Source: Poecilobothrus nobilitatus (Eukaryota; Arthropoda; Insecta; Diptera; Dolichopodidae). From it: a DNA stretch of 64,000 nucleotides. The notes beneath the pieces were generated by a model. The model worked only from the letters and a program-made list of their open reading frames with translations, did no database searches and was not told the origin of the DNA. The position numbers were made by a program, and so were the translations under genes. Below are positions 1 through 11,975 of this stretch, piece by piece; position 1 is the stretch's first letter, and every line of letters starts with the position of its first letter. The stretch is taken from assembly GCA_947095535.1 (NCBI GenBank), contig OX352772.1, positions 50,797,445-50,861,444 of the forward strand, given 5' to 3'.

Positions 1-935
1 AAATTTTGACAGAAGTTAGATCTTTGAAAATAAGTATGAGTCATTTCAGAAATTTTTTTTGTATAACCCCCCGTTTAGGAGCTGTAAGGGGTCAAAAACT
101 GAAAATTTTCTATTTTTAAACACCTGTAACTTGAACACCTGTTAGAATTTTTTTAAAGTAATACATAAAAATTAAAGCTTCAACATTATATTCTTATTTC
201 TGTTAACAACTTTTTTTAATAATATAGGGTTACTTTATAATTGACGAAAGTGTTACTTGATTTTTTCAAATTTTCTAACAAAATTCTTCAACAAATTTTT
301 TGCATTTTGTTTTACTCGATAATTTGAAATTGTTGAGGATATAATGCGTAGTACATAAAAATGTAAATAAATATACAACATAACGGTTGCTTGAAGAATT
401 TTTATTTATATGATATTAATATATATACATACTTATATAATATCATGTTTATTTACATATCGCATACGTCACTAGTGAATGAGTGATAAGAGTATAGATG
501 TATATTATATAGCGCCGTATTTACATACATATATGTATTTTATTGTACTTATAAGAAATTATTCTGTCAATGGAATATTTAAATATAATATAATATAATA
601 TTTAAAATTATATATACTATTTTATACTAAGTAAATTTAATATACATTTACCTCTTAGTATTAAATGGTACTATAGAATATTTGAAAAAGTTTTGGATTG
701 ATAATCGTTATGTGAAAGGTTAGAATCTGCTTTCGAAGAATGTACATATCACCATATAGTTTGAATATATGTACAACCCATAGTTCTAGAAATTATAAAA
801 TTCACCCAAATTATTTTAAAATACTAAAATATTAAAAAAATAATATTGTGAGCAGAGTGACAGGCTGTTAACATACTAACGGTTCGTACGGGTATCTAAG
901 AGTTGACAAAGGCAACTGTATTCTTCCTCGTTTTT
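1..935 (+). mobile_element. Family B Helentron-like element, tail part, cut by window edge
   Basis: This is the distal two-thirds of a family B element. It matches the copies at 25.8 and 50.5 kb nearly base for base, including the block that reads about one base in from the window edge (AAATTTTGACAGAAGTTAGA) and the conserved tail with the inverted motif GGTTCGTACGGGTATC. It ends at CTTCCTCGTTTTTT. The head hairpin and GTCC tract would lie left of the window. No coding capacity is seen, so it is non-autonomous. The Helentron/DINE-1 affinity is inferred from layout shared with the complete copies. Confidence 0.8.
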
Positions 936-1715
936 TATTAAATTTTAGAGCAAAACTCTGACTACTTTAAATAGTAAGGATTTGCAATAGAAATATTTGT
1001 TTGTAAAACATCTAGAAAAAGCCCATTTTCTTTTTAAATTTCGAATTCCTTTTTTGCAGAAATCTAACACATTTTTTCCATTCTCATTCATCTAGGATAT
1101 TAGTTTAGCTAACATTAGTTTTTCAATCGAATCAGGTAATTCAATCTAACCTATACAGGGGTTCGTTAAACTAGAATAAAGTATCTCTTGACTTTTCACA
1201 ATTATTTTTTAAAAAAAAAATTCTTAAATATGGTGTTGTAAGTCACAATTCTAAACCGGTATTTTGGAAAATATGCCCCATTTTTGGTTATTGTCTAGTT
1301 ATATAAGTGGACATTTCCAAAACGCTATTACAGTTCAACTTGGAAATGGATATAAAGTCCATAGACTTTATTATTCTTTTAAACAGGGTGTTAAAGTCTA
1401 TGAAATTAATGGGCTAAAGTCTAATGAAATTAAAGTCTATGAAATTAAATTTTTTGGGCTTTGATTCACCGCACCGTTTTTAATTTAATAGGAAAATTCT
1501 TACAATTCTAAAATATATTGTTAAATTTTCATGGTAATTTTGAAGATGCTTTTCAAATTTATCCTTATTTTTATTATTAGCAAAAAATACTGAATCTTAA
1601 AATTCCTCAAATTTTTACTTAGAATTAATATTTTTTTTTTTTTAAGTTTAAAAATTTATTGTTTTTCTCAAAATATAATATTAATGCAATACAATTTTAT
1701 TTTGTTTCTTTACAG
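936..1715. other. Intron sequence upstream of the M1 exon
   Basis: AT-rich intron sequence without a recognisable gene. It holds a small direct repeat at about 1391-1448, in which AAAGTCTATGAAATTA occurs twice exactly and once with changes. It ends in a T-rich tract and the acceptor TTTCTTTACAG at 1705-1715. Confidence 0.6.
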
Positions 1716-1884
1716 TAATGAAAAATTCTACACATGCTGCGATGAGCCCTATTTAGATATCACATTTAATATTACAATGAGACGAAAGACACTGTTTTAT
1801 ACGGTCAACTTAATTATTCCCTGTATGGGAATTAGTTTTTTAACAATTTTAGTTTTTTATTTACCATCAGATAGTGGAGAAAAG
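1716..1884 (+). CDS. nAChRalpha3: Nicotinic acetylcholine receptor alpha subunit, exon with loop C end and M1
   Basis: This is an internal exon of a cation-selective pentameric ligand-gated channel of the neuronal synaptic membrane. It follows acceptor TTTACAG and ends at donor AAG/GTAAAA. It starts with the third base of a split codon and gives 56 full residues. Residues 7-8 are the adjacent Cys-Cys pair that defines alpha subunits and caps the acetylcholine site. Residues 18-20 (NIT) form an N-glycosylation sequon just before the membrane. [10 protein letters not shown] at 21-30 leads into M1, about 25-49, with the conserved Pro35-Cys36. GEK at 54-56 is the start of M2 with the selectivity-ring Glu at -1'. 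The stretch [18 protein letters not shown] matches my recall of insect alpha3 better than alpha1, which differs at several positions. No stop or frameshift is present. The open frame upstream of 1716 is intron read-through. Ligand-binding exons lie outside the window. Confidence 0.88.
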
Positions 1885-2054
1885 GTAAAATTATTTTAAA
1901 TTAATTATTTGAAATGAAATTTCATAAAAAGTTTCATTTTATATTTTTCACTAATGACTGAATTGCAATTTAAACTTAAGACAACTGACAATATTTAATT
2001 ATTAAAAATTTTTGTTCAAAAATATTTATGTTACAATATAAATTCTTTGTATTT

Positions 2055-2254
2055 AAAATTCTTTCAGGGGTCTTGGTGACCTAGTGGGTAAGAGTGTATA
2101 AAATACGCTGTAAACACAGAGGAGTGTGGGTTTGAATCCCACACATGTCATAAGAATAATTCCCCATTATGACATTTACAGCCACGACTAAAAAGGAAAG
2201 GCTGTGTAATTCCTTTATCACATTTAGAAGCTGAAAAAAAAAAAATTCTTTCAG
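2055..2254 (+). mobile_element. tRNA-derived SINE, copy 1, with target-site duplication
   Basis: The element begins GGGTCTTGGTGACCTAGTGG, with an A-box-like CTAGTGGGTAAGAG and a B-box-like GGGTTTGAATCCC inside a 5-bp stem (GTGTG...CACAC), as in a tRNA T-arm. These are the internal RNA polymerase III promoter elements. A non-tRNA body of about 90 bases follows, then poly-A ending near 2245. The 13-base sequence AAAATTCTTTCAG flanks it on both sides (2055-2067 and 2242-2254), which is the mark of LINE-assisted retroposition. Similar copies are at 6027, 13445 and 39138. Confidence 0.88.
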
Positions 2255-2301
2255 TATTAAAATTATTTAATTTCACTTGAAAATATTTGAAACCCTAAAA
2301 T

Positions 2302-2478
2302 AAAACGAGGATTGTAGGTAGAGTAGACTGTGTTAACTCTGGGATGCCCGTATGAACGCAATATATCCTGTTTCTACAAAACTTAATCATCTTTTAAAAA
2401 ATTTCTGACGTTTTAGTACCGTCGTTATCTATTTGGTTGTGCTGACGTAAAAAGAATTTTAGCCTCCTAGCTTCATAC
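2302..2478 (-). mobile_element. Family A Helentron-like element, internally deleted
   Basis: A tail of family A reads AAAACGAGG, then the inverted CCCGTATGAACG and ATATATCCTGTTTCTA blocks, then CCGTCGTTATC. It jumps directly to the head-proximal block GACGTAAAAAGAATTTTAGCCTCCTAG. The modules between them and the head itself are missing. It is about 180 bases long and clearly decayed. Confidence 0.75.
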
Positions 2479-3426
2479 GAATATAAAGAAGTCTGAAAAA
2501 TCTTTAAACAATATTGATACTCGCTGAAATTATAAAAGACTAAAATTTCATTGAAGAACATTAACTTGTAATTTATAAGTGTATTTAGCTGAACACAGTA
2601 TTGAGAAGCTTTATACCATCAAAAGAAGTAAAATGCAAAATAATGTTCATTAGCCTTCCATAATATAAATCAAAAACTTAGCTGTAACTATAAAGAACCG
2701 ATTTAATATAATATGCCGATTCAAATATAACATCTCAATGTGTAGAGCAGAAACTTGCATTTTTAACTTCAAACTCTTAAACTCTTAAATTATAAATTAC
2801 ACTTTGATATTAAAATGAAATAATGTTACATTAAAACTAATCTAACTCAATGGTACATAATTCCCTACAAATACTGGAAATAAAAGTGTTAACCTTAATG
2901 CAACTATTTTTCGCTTAAACAATTTTATGATAAATTAGAGCAAGAATAAACTTTCTTTAAGCTTCCGCTTCCTATTGTTAATTCTACCTTTTCTTTCTAT
3001 TTTTTCATACAGATACTTTAATAATTTAATGAATTTTTGTCTATATACCAGTTAATACAATCGTAATTAACAGTCCTTAAAGCTACTTTCAAAATTTAAG
3101 GGGTAAGTTCACTTTTATGTAACAATCTTTTAAAATAAAAAAGATCCCTAAGATTTTATTGAATAAAACTAAAGACCTAAAAAAAGCTCCCATCACCTAT
3201 GTATATATTTTTACTTTCAAAAATGATCTCAACAACTTCTCAAGCTAAGTATTCTCAAGTTATGTTGAATTGAATGGAAGATATCTATATTTAACTATTT
3301 AAAAAAATTTTATATAATAACTTTAAACAAGTGAAAATTTCATAAAAATATAGTTAAAAACTTTTTCGAGCTGAAAGGAATAATTGAAAAATCAACCAAA
3401 CTCTATTGAAACAAAATTTATTAAAG
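2479..3426. other. Unannotated AT-rich intron sequence
   Basis: No open frame, repeat family member or RNA gene is recognised in this stretch. Confidence 0.5.
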
Positions 3427-4267
3427 AAAAACGAGGAAGAGTGCAGTACAGTTAACTATGTCAACTCTGGGATACTCGTATGAAAGTAATATATCCTGTT
3501 TCTATATAACTTGATCATCTTTTAAACAATTTCAGATGTTTTAGTACCGTCGTTAACTATAATCGAGACATAGTTATGTAAATTGTAGAGTTGTATGACA
3601 GCTACACGAATCTATTACACCAGCATAACCAAATTTTGCAGAAGTTGTTGCCATAAAATTTGATCACAATTTGTAAGATTTCAGACGCCTAGCTTCATTA
3701 CGTTCCAAGAGGTGCAAGAAGACTGAACCTACTGCTCTTGCCCAACCAAATTTTTCAAAATCTTTTGGCGTGCAACTCGACATCCTTTCACTAAATTTCA
3801 GGTACTTAACTTCAATAGACACTGAGTTATTTTCATTTTAAAAAAAAATTTGTATGGCAGCTACCCGAAGCATCAGCACAACCAAATTTTACAGATATTG
3901 TTGGAAAGTAATTCGACACCATTTTACAAAATTTCAGATACCTAGCTTCGATAGATACTGAGTTATTTCTATATAAAAAATTAAGTTGTATGGCAGCTAC
4001 TCGAATCCGGCGGTCTAAAAAGCTGGATTTAAATAGCGGAACTAACAATTTTTCAAAAGTGACATAAAAAAAATTTCAGCCTCCTAGCTCCTTTATTTTT
4101 TGAGTTATCGTGCGGACCGGCGGCCAGACTTACATAGCGTAATCGACTCAGAACTCGATTCTGAGCCGATCCATACCTTTGACACTATATCTAGCTCAAC
4201 TGATTTAAGGTGTCCCAAACGTAATGCCAAATTTATTATACCCTTGAACATAGTTCATACGGGTATA
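3427..4267 (-). mobile_element. Family A Helentron-like element, full-length short form
   Basis: The element reads tail to head on the + strand. The tail AAACGAGGAAGAGTGCAGTA is followed by a mutated CTCGTATGAAAG motif, about two internal modules containing GTATGGCAGCTACCCGAA, the block CAGCCTCCTAGCTCCTTTATT, a degenerate GTCC tract (GGACCGGCGGCCAGAC), and the head hairpin ending CATACGGGTATA. At about 840 bp it has the same module order as the copy at 40810. The small open frames inside it are by-products of the repeat, not genes. Confidence 0.85.
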
Positions 4268-6026
4268 GAAAAGAAATTATGAAAATATACTTTTACATAG
4301 TTATAATATAAACTTTAAAATTCAGAAAAACCACCATCCTGTTTGTATTGCAATACATACGCCATTTGTATTTATATTTAACTTTTTTCCTAATTTTTGG
4401 TTTAAATCGCAAATCCCTTAAATAATACATTTGAGAATTTTAAACATTTTTTAAAATGGCTCTTATAATATTATTAATTAAATCCAAAAAAACACATATT
4501 TATAAATAGATTATTATTTACTAACATTGTTTGCTAATATAACCATAACAAAATCTAATTTTTACATGCGTACATGTGTACATTCAATCATTTCAATTTT
4601 ATATTATACAGTGGATGTCACAAATTCTTATACAAAAACTTTATGTTGTATAATTAAATGTTCCCCTAAAAATGTTCGAGACTAAGCTACAGATAAATAG
4701 GTAAAACAAATGTGCAAAATTAACCCTTTACAACTTATTTAAATAAAATAAATCATTTCTGTTTTGTGATATAAACAGTTAAGTTTTGACGACATTTTTA
4801 AAGCGCATGTGATTTAAACAAAAAATATATTTCCTAGTGGGTATATCTTTCCCTTTGTTAAAAATTTTAATTTTTTTAAAATTGTAATTTGTAAATTGGA
4901 CGAATTCGTTATGTCTTTGTACTCTTCTTTGTAGTTTTGTAATGGTCTTCATATTATATTGAAATAACTTTCAATTTTTCGACTAAAACCAAAACGCCGT
5001 TTTCGTTACAACTTTTTGGTAACTCAAACATGTATTCATTTTCAGTAACATTAACATTAAAAAGAGAAAATTATTATAATTAAACTTTAGAACGGGGTAA
5101 AATTTATTTAATATTAATAGTAATTTAAAAAAAATTAATTAATTTTCTACATTTTGAATTTTGTGCCAAAATTACGACTTTACGACTAATTAGGCACAAA
5201 ATTCTAGTTGGGATATGTATTGCAACATGATTGTCATTATTTGCATTTTTATTTTTAAGACTATATAGAACATATAATTTTTGGAGTGCTTTGTCCATTC
5301 AACATTAATGGACTCATCAGTATGGGTAACTGTGTAGTCTTAAACTATCAAGATAACTTCAAATAATTTTCGATATTCCCACAATATTTTTTATAATTAA
5401 AGCTTCTGTGAGTTGTAAAAAACATAACAATATATTATTTTTTTGTTTCAACTAAACTTGGAAGTCATATTATTATTAGAAATATAATTTATTAAGAAAA
5501 ATTGGTATAATTCTTTTTGAACGTTGTAATCTAATTTCAATGAATGTTTTTAAAATACATTTGTTTACTTGTTCAGCTTATTTTATCTCAAACCGCCTAA
5601 CTACAGTGTTATCTTTGTAAGGTATTAAAATAACCTATACGTCTGATAGTTACCGCATTTGAAATATGGTCTTTTCATACTTCTGGAAAAAAAACAACCT
5701 GTATCATTGTATAAATAATAATTTTTCCAATAGTACAAAATCGTCTTCATTGCTGAGTTCTGATGATTTCTATAGGTACCGATGAAATATTTGGTTGGCG
5801 ATTTTTGGTATTTAACTAAATTTATCACTTTTCGAATTTCATCTTTGTTTATTGATATGGTCTTGTCTTTCTAGATACTGTCTTCATGACTTAACTTATT
5901 CACTTAACAGTTATGTAATCATGAACGGTAAAAATTTAATAAATTATTTTTACGATAGCCGTATGCGCTCGCTCGATTATAGACTTTTTTCTGAAATTTT
6001 TAAAAATGATAAAATGAATTTTTTCC
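4268..6026. other. Unannotated AT-rich intron sequence
   Basis: No gene, RNA or known repeat is recognised over about 1.76 kb. The short open frames on both strands have no recognisable protein motif. Confidence 0.5.
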
Positions 6027-6226
6027 GGGGCCTCGGTGGTCTAGTGGGTAAGAGCGTATAAAATACGCTGTAAACACCGAGAGAGTGTGGGTTCCAATCC
6101 CACACACGTTTTAAGAATTATTCCTCCTTACGACATTTACAGCCACGCCTGAACAGGAAAAGCTGTGCAATTTTCTGTCCACATTTATGTAAAAAATGTT
6201 TTATGTAAAATTATGTAAAAAAAAAT
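6027..6226 (+). mobile_element. tRNA-derived SINE, copy 2
   Basis: This copy has the best-preserved start: GGGGCCTCGGTGGTCTAGTG. An A-box-like TGGTCTAGTGGGTAAGAG and a B-box-like GGGTTCCAATCCC (one change from the canonical box) follow. The body matches copy 1 (ACGACATTTACAGCCACGCC). It ends in A-rich repeats of ATGTAAAA. A flanking TTTTTCC occurs on both sides and may be an eroded target-site duplication. Confidence 0.82.
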
Positions 6227-6228
6227 GT

Positions 6229-7007
6229 TTTTCCAATACTGTAAAATACATAATCTGTTATGCTAATATTTTACCAAAAAATAAATTTTTTTAATTTTTT
6301 TTTTTTTTTTTGGTTTTCTTCTAATCTATAAAATAATTTCAAATATTCTATACATAATTTAGTATATTAATTAATTTTTTATATTTTATTTTATAATAAA
6401 CATTTTTTTTTTATATTATATAATAATATGAATATTCAATATTTAATATTAAACAAATATTCAGTATTTCACAAAAAAATACAAACAAAACAATTAAAAA
6501 ATAAAAAAATCAAGGAAAAATAAACACATAAATGTTTATCTAAAAAATATAGTGAATAATTTAAGTGTCAATGAATGGTGCATGGACCAGATGTGGCAGA
6601 AATTTTATTATATAGAAAAAAAATTTAAAGATTAATTTAGAAAAATTTAAAATTAAATAAAAAATTTATAGTTTTGTGTTAATTGCATGAACAAATTTAT
6701 TGTTTAATTTTATTTAATATCTCACTTTTTGTTGGATGCGAATGATATCCGTACAACATTTAACATGTTTTCATAAATGCTGTTTTTTTTTTCCCAATGA
6801 AAGGAACTTGGTTATATTAGATAATATTATATCAAGTTTTTATTCCAAAAAAAAAATTGTGCTAGTTCATTAATATTTAGAAAGAATGAGATGCTCGAAA
6901 GTGCACATGGATATCCCAAAAACATTTACTTCCTATGTATATGATTGCCAATCTATTAGATGCTTCAATTGATGGTAGTGTTTATATTGGGCCGTATACA
7001 AAAAACC
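6229..7007. other. Low-complexity AT-rich sequence
   Basis: Homopolymer runs and (TA)-rich tracts dominate. Nothing else is recognised. Confidence 0.5.
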
Positions 7008-7690
7008 TCAATATTTTTTATTTCGCTTTTTAAAATCTCGTTTTTTTTTATATTTAAATTTTTTTAGATCTCATCCAAATAAATTCAAAAATAACTTTCT
7101 AAAAAATGGGAGTTTTCAGAAATTAATGTGAGTTTTTTTGTTGCAAAAAAGTTGAATGAAAAAAATGTTGAAAAAAAAATTTTCAATGAAAAAAATTAAA
7201 TTTAAATAATTTTTTTGGAAAAAATTTATAACCCTGATTTTCATATCACTATCTGATTTTCTTATCTCCAACTATCATATCCCTCATAATTCAGAATCTT
7301 GCATATAAATCAAACTATAAAATCGTTTCAAATTCAGAATTTTGCTTATGCAGATATATAGGTACATATTTCAAAAAACCCAAGACAACCCTGATCTTTT
7401 AATCAACAATAAAATTTCTTCAAATTATGAATATCATATAAAATTATTATTTTGGATTAATTGATTCAAAAAAAAAACCTTATGGTTTCACATTTGCCGA
7501 ATGAAAAATGACCTTTTCGCGATAAGACGCGATATTATGCATCACACTTTTATATTTCATAAATTAAAAATATTTTCTGTAGTACCAAGTATGATTCATT
7601 TTTATTTTGAAAGATTTTTCGAGATTTTTCGACATTAAAAAGCGAGATTTTAAAAAGCAAGACGAAATGAAAAAAATAACGAAATATTAA
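7008..7690. mobile_element. Foldback-like element with minisatellite core (M1)
   Basis: A perfect 16-bp inverted repeat, GCTTTTTAAAATCTCG at 7025-7040 and its complement at 7643-7658, sits within longer imperfect arms that start AATATTTTTTATTTCG and end AACGAAATATT. The core carries degenerate copies of a unit marked by AACCCTGATTTT (about 7230 and 7386) and CAGAATCTTGC. The same motifs occur in cores at 20.8 and 62.3 kb. Arms of simple sequence around a tandem core recall Drosophila foldback elements. That is an analogy, not a demonstrated relationship. Confidence 0.5.
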
Positions 7691-8620
7691 ACCGTCCCCA
7701 TTTATATTTTCTGGATAATATACTATAGGTGAATTTTAATTATTTTAAATATACTTAATCGTTAATTCCTGTATTCAGCATTTAGTGTAAATTGCCTCCT
7801 AATATTATTACTGTCAAAAAAATTATAATAGAAAATGAATATATTTGAAATCATAATATTTGTTTTACTAATACCCAAGGGTCAAACTTTATAATTTCAA
7901 TCTGTTCCATAATTTTAACAAATATTTTTGTTTATATCAATTCAATTATTAAATATTTACAAAAAAAATAATAATAATAATAACAAAAATAATACCAAAA
8001 TATTAAAATAAATGTAAAAAGGAATATTTTAAAGTGCTTATGACCACCAAAATAAAATTTTAGGTTAACACAATATTTTGCATTAATAAAAGTAAATTTT
8101 TTTTTATAAAAAAAAAAAACAAAGTACCATTAAAGATTTTTGAGAATATAAAACTATATCTATCTATTTAAGAAAAAAATAGATTTCTTAAATATACATC
8201 CATAGATATTTCCCAAGTCTTACAAAATTTAAGAAGAAAAGGGCAACAAATATTTGGTACAATACAGAAAATCATCAAAAGTATAAGCACATGAAAATAA
8301 TGAAGAAGAAGATTCATCAATAGTAACAAAAGGAAAAGAAAAATCAAAAGAAAATTACAAATTTAACCATTAGAATATTTTTCAAATGTTACCCGCAGAA
8401 AAAAATTGCATATATAATTATAAAATTATATTGCATATATCTATTGCATATATAAGATATAAAATTCAAAATGTAATTTTTATTAAATTGTATTCGGGAG
8501 CCAAGCTAAATCACACTTTTATTTATATCTATTTGTTACATCTTCTTTTTTTTAAATCGAAAATTTAAAATTTTCTTTGGAAAAATCTTTTTCTTTGAAC
8601 ATCTCGTTTTTTAAACGTCT
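7691..8620. other. Unannotated AT-rich intron sequence
   Basis: No gene or repeat family is recognised. The stretch contains (TAA)n and poly-A runs around 7960-8120. Confidence 0.5.
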
Positions 8621-9246
8621 TTATACTCGTATGAACAAGGGTATAATAAATTTAGCATTAGCATTACGTTTGTGATACCTTAAAGAAGTCGAGCTAAATA
8701 TAGTGTCAAAGGTATGGTGGGCTCAGAATCTAATTCTGAGTCGGTTAAGCCACGTACGTCTGTCCGTCCGTCCGTCAGCACGATAACTCAAAAAATAAAG
8801 GAGCTTGGAGGCTGAAATTTTTTTTACTTCACTTTTGAAAAATTGTTAGTTTTGCTATTTAAATCCAGCTTTTTCGTTCGCCGGATTGGAGTAGCTGCCA
8901 TACAACTTCTTTCTTTAAATGGAAATAAATCAGTATCTATTGAAACTAGGTGTCTCAAATTTTGCAAAATCGTGTCAAGTTATAAGCCAACAACACATGT
9001 AAAATTTGGTTGTGCTGGGGCAACAGGTTCGGGTAGCTGCCATACAATTTCTCTGTTTAAATGAAAATAACTCAATGTCTATTGAAGCTAGGTATTTAAA
9101 ATTTACATAAATATATCTCGGTAGTTATAACGTCGGTACTAAAACAACTGAAATTGTTTAAAAGATGATCAAGTTATATAGAAACAGGATATATTACGTT
9201 CAGAGTTGACATAGTTTACGACTCTACTGCACTCTTTCTCGTTTTT
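8621..9246 (+). mobile_element. Family A Helentron-like element, short form
   Basis: The head TATACTCGTATGAACAAGGG is followed by the conserved ATTACGTTTGTGATACCTTA block, a GTCC tract (CTGTCCGTCCGTCCGTC), GCACGATAACTCAAAAAATA, about two modules with GTAGCTGCCATACAA, and a tail ending CACTCTTTCTCGTTTTTT. The tail has lost part of the inverted motif: ACGTTCA is joined directly to GAGTTGACATAG. The second arm of the head hairpin is also shortened. Confidence 0.82.
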
Positions 9247-9299
9247 TATTAAAAATCTCCTTTCCAAATAAATGTCTCTTTTTTTTTTATTAAAAACAG

Positions 9300-9640
9300 A
9301 AAAAAAACTTGAGGGGGTCTTAGAGATGATTACAAAATCAGCGTTTCATTAATTTGCTTAGTCACATTTGCTCAATGAAATCCCAAAAAAAAAAAAAACA
9401 GAAATCCGAAAGATACAAAATTCCAAGGACGAAAAAATCCCAAAATGAAATAAAAATTCCAAGAGGAATTTGGGATTTTGACTTTTGGATTTCGGGCCCT
9501 ATCTTTTTTTCAATTCGTTGCTATTTTAATGCATATGTAGAAAAAAGTTTTAAAATAGAAGGTTTTGAAAAAGTAGATTTTAAAAAAAAACGATTTTTTA
9601 AAATGAGATTTCGTAGTAGACATTGTACTCATCAGTTCTA
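9300..9640. repeat. Minisatellite/low-complexity element fragment (M2)
   Basis: GATTACAAAATCAGCG, a match to the core unit of the 7.0, 20.4 and 62.2 kb elements, is followed by simple sequence built on AAAATCCCAAAA and AATTCCAAG, ending with the inverted form TTTGGGATTTTG. This is one core unit plus one arm of that family. The 95-codon open frame across it is lysine-rich repeat read-through, not a gene. Confidence 0.4.
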
Positions 9641-9835
9641 AAATTAGTTTTTTTATAAATTCTTGCATTAAATTAAAATATCCATTGTATTGTCATTATG
9701 TTATATAAACTTCTGCAAGTTTTCATTATATTTTTCATCACGTTTTCATTATACTAAACTTCTACACCGTTTAAGTTTGATAAATAAAATTTTAACCATG
9801 AACAGGTTCTCATTAAAAAATTAATCCCGTAGAAA

Positions 9836-10075
9836 AATTTTTTTATGTAGCTCCACCCGTCACGAAAAGCCTTATAAATTATAGCCTTATTATATAGCCT
9901 TTAAAATTTTATCTCAATAAATCAATATCAAAATTTTACTAGTTTTTTTAATTTAGTATTTAAATTTACCGTTATGTGAAAATAAAACTTTTTACTTCCT
10001 TCATATTTACGTAAAGCTTTTAAATAGAACCTTGAAATTTTGAGAGAAGATTAAAGTCTCAACATTAAAAATTTA
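9836..10075 (+). mobile_element. Family B Helentron-like fragment
   Basis: Internal family B blocks are recognisable in order: TGTAGCTCCACCCGTCACG, AATATCAAAATTTTACTAG, TTTAAATTTACCGTTATGTG, and CTTGAAATTTTGAGAGAAG. They follow the same order as in the 16.1-kb copy. Head and tail are absent, so this is a decayed internal piece. Confidence 0.6.
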
Positions 10076-10294
10076 AATGTTAATGGGTTTTCTTATAATT
10101 ATACACGGTGTTCTTAAAATTGGAACTTTGTCTCTTTATTTTTCACACTTTTCTATATATAAAGTTCTAAGAGAAAAACAAAAAAACTTTTACAAAAATT
10201 GAATTATCCTTAAATAATATGAACATCATGTTTATATACCCTAAAATTATGCAATTTTTTACAACATTTTATTTGGATAACCTAAATTGTACAA

Positions 10295-11140
10295 AGTGTT
10301 AAGGGAACGGTAAACTCCGCAATTTTATTCTCTATTTATATTATAGAACTATTAAAGCTTTTACATAGAATCGCAGGTAATAACTTTTGTATCGCTTTTG
10401 CTGACGATTTTATTTTACACTCTGGAGCCAAAGAGGTGAACGTAATCCAAAACAATGTTCAAAAGTTATTTAATCTTACAGCAAATTATTGTAAAATTTG
10501 GCTATTAAAAAATTAATTATAATAAATGCGAGTCAATTTTGTTCAGAGATTCTTACGCACACTGCAACGAAAATATAAAAAAAAATTGGTGAAGTTTTGC
10601 GATTAAAAATGCTATCAACAATATAATAGCAAATAAAAATATTGTGAAATATTTAAGTGTTCATTTGCACTATTTACTAAATTATATTCAATATGTAAAA
10701 ATGGCAATACCAAAAGGAAACAAAGAATTCATGATGTGCAAAAAGTTATTTTACAATGAAACAATTAACTCGAGAGTTAACATAATTGCATATCAGTCAT
10801 TAATCAGACCAATTTTAATATACGGGGCACCTATTTGGTTTAACATAAAGTAGTAGTGTAATGGAACTTTTCCGGAAATTTGAAAGGAAATGTATTAGAT
10901 TATGTATAAATAAAATTATGAAACCTGAACCGAATTATTTACATTTCTATTCTAATAAATATATTTATGAGGAAGCCAAAGTATACCGTATCGATAATTT
11001 CATTATCAATCTTATTAGAAAACATTTCAATAGGTCACTGCTTGTTGTAGAAAAGAGCTTAATTTCAAGAATATATCATCACAACAATGAATATATTCAA
11101 AAATCGTTAAATACAGGGTTCATCGCATCGGAACATTTTA
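10295..11140 (+). pseudogene. Non-LTR retrotransposon reverse transcriptase relic (jockey-like)
   Basis: Translation in one frame from 10301 gives KGTVNSAILFSIYIIELL, the LINE block with the conserved G-x-x-x-S-P/A-I-L-F pattern. It is followed at about 10394-10408 by AFADD, the catalytic YADD-type box with two Asp retained. Downstream, broken by stops near 10500-10640, come IVKYLSVHLHYLLNYIQYVK and QSLIRPILIYGAPIWFNI. Two tandem TAG stops and a +1 frameshift follow at 10851-10861, then RKFERKCIRLCI and YRIDNFIINLIRKHF. This order is the palm/thumb and C-terminal end of jockey-superfamily LINE polymerases. The endonuclease half is missing. The stops and frameshift show it is inactive. Clade assignment is from memory. 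The sequence after about 11140 is T-rich and could be 3' untranslated remnant. Confidence 0.8.
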
Positions 11141-11837
11141 TATTCTTTTTCGTTTATTATTTTCATTTGATTTCTACATCGTACTTAACCCTCATATTAT
11201 CCTTGTGTGAATTCTTTCTCCATTTTTTACTTTTGTCATCCAATTTTTTGTTTATAATCAAATTTTTTATGTATCTTTGTCTATTTGACAGAAATATTGA
11301 AATAATATTATATATTTCTATAACATTTTTATAGGAGTTGTCGCATCAGGAGTACAAATATGTAAATTTTCTTAAGAAAATCTACCTTATTTGCAAATTT
11401 TATTCGGATATTCACGGAATTTCACCTATTCAAATTTTCATACGTTACAACCGCATTTTTTTTTTACTTTTTTTTTAAGGATAATATGTGGGTTAATATG
11501 TGGGATAAAAGCTGAGTTAACATGTTAGTAACTACTATACTTTAGGTCAGTATTGCATTTTCAAAACATAGGAGATCTTATTTAAAAAGTGGTGTTAAGT
11601 ATATAAATCTTGAAAAGAAAAATTACTGAAAAGTTTTCGCCCTTTTTCGCAGACTCAGACATATACAGAAAAAATGCTCATTATAGCATGAATATTTTTA
11701 GTTAAGATTCATATGCATTCCTAATCTTCTAGCATGTCTACCGATTAAACAATGGTCCGTAAAACACCAACCAATTGTCTTATGTTAGGTCTAGCAAGAG
11801 AAAGAATACATTTGGAGTTTTTTAAACTCAAATTCGT

Positions 11838-11975
11838 TCACAAGAGCTTGATTATTCTGCAGGTGATTTAGCTGCAAGCTACCGCTCATTGGCCAAATCA
11901 AAGAATTATTTTAATATCGAGCTTGAGAATTTAAACCGGTACGTAGACAGATGGAGTATTCTCAAGCCTTAGCTC
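11838..11975 (+). pseudogene. Possible second reverse transcriptase fragment
   Basis: A short open stretch reads YSAGDLAASYRSLAKS and continues to ENLNRYVDRWSILKP. The pattern of a D-aliphatic box, a helix, then LNRY..RW resembles the region around the YADD box of LINE polymerases, but the first catalytic Asp is replaced by Gly. The surrounding 11.5-12.3 kb is less AT-rich than its neighbours. I could not extend the similarity, so this is weak. Confidence 0.25.

Noticed and set aside
1684..1715. Methionine at 1684 as a start of the receptor frame
   Set aside because: It lies in intron sequence before a clear acceptor (TTTCTTTACAG). The exon is internal and starts in phase with a split Arg-type codon.
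1885..1899. Extension of the M1 exon to the stop near 1899
   Set aside because: The family continues from GEK directly into M2, which is found in frame at 14616. GTAAAA at 1885 is the donor.
2068..2150. Functional tRNA gene
   Set aside because: The A- and B-box-like regions are present, but no proper anticodon arm is formed and the sequence continues into a repeated body with a poly-A tail and target-site duplication, so it is a SINE.
9354..9641. 95-codon Lys-rich open frame as a gene
   Set aside because: It spans low-complexity AAAATCCC-type arm sequence of the minisatellite element and has no recognisable domain.
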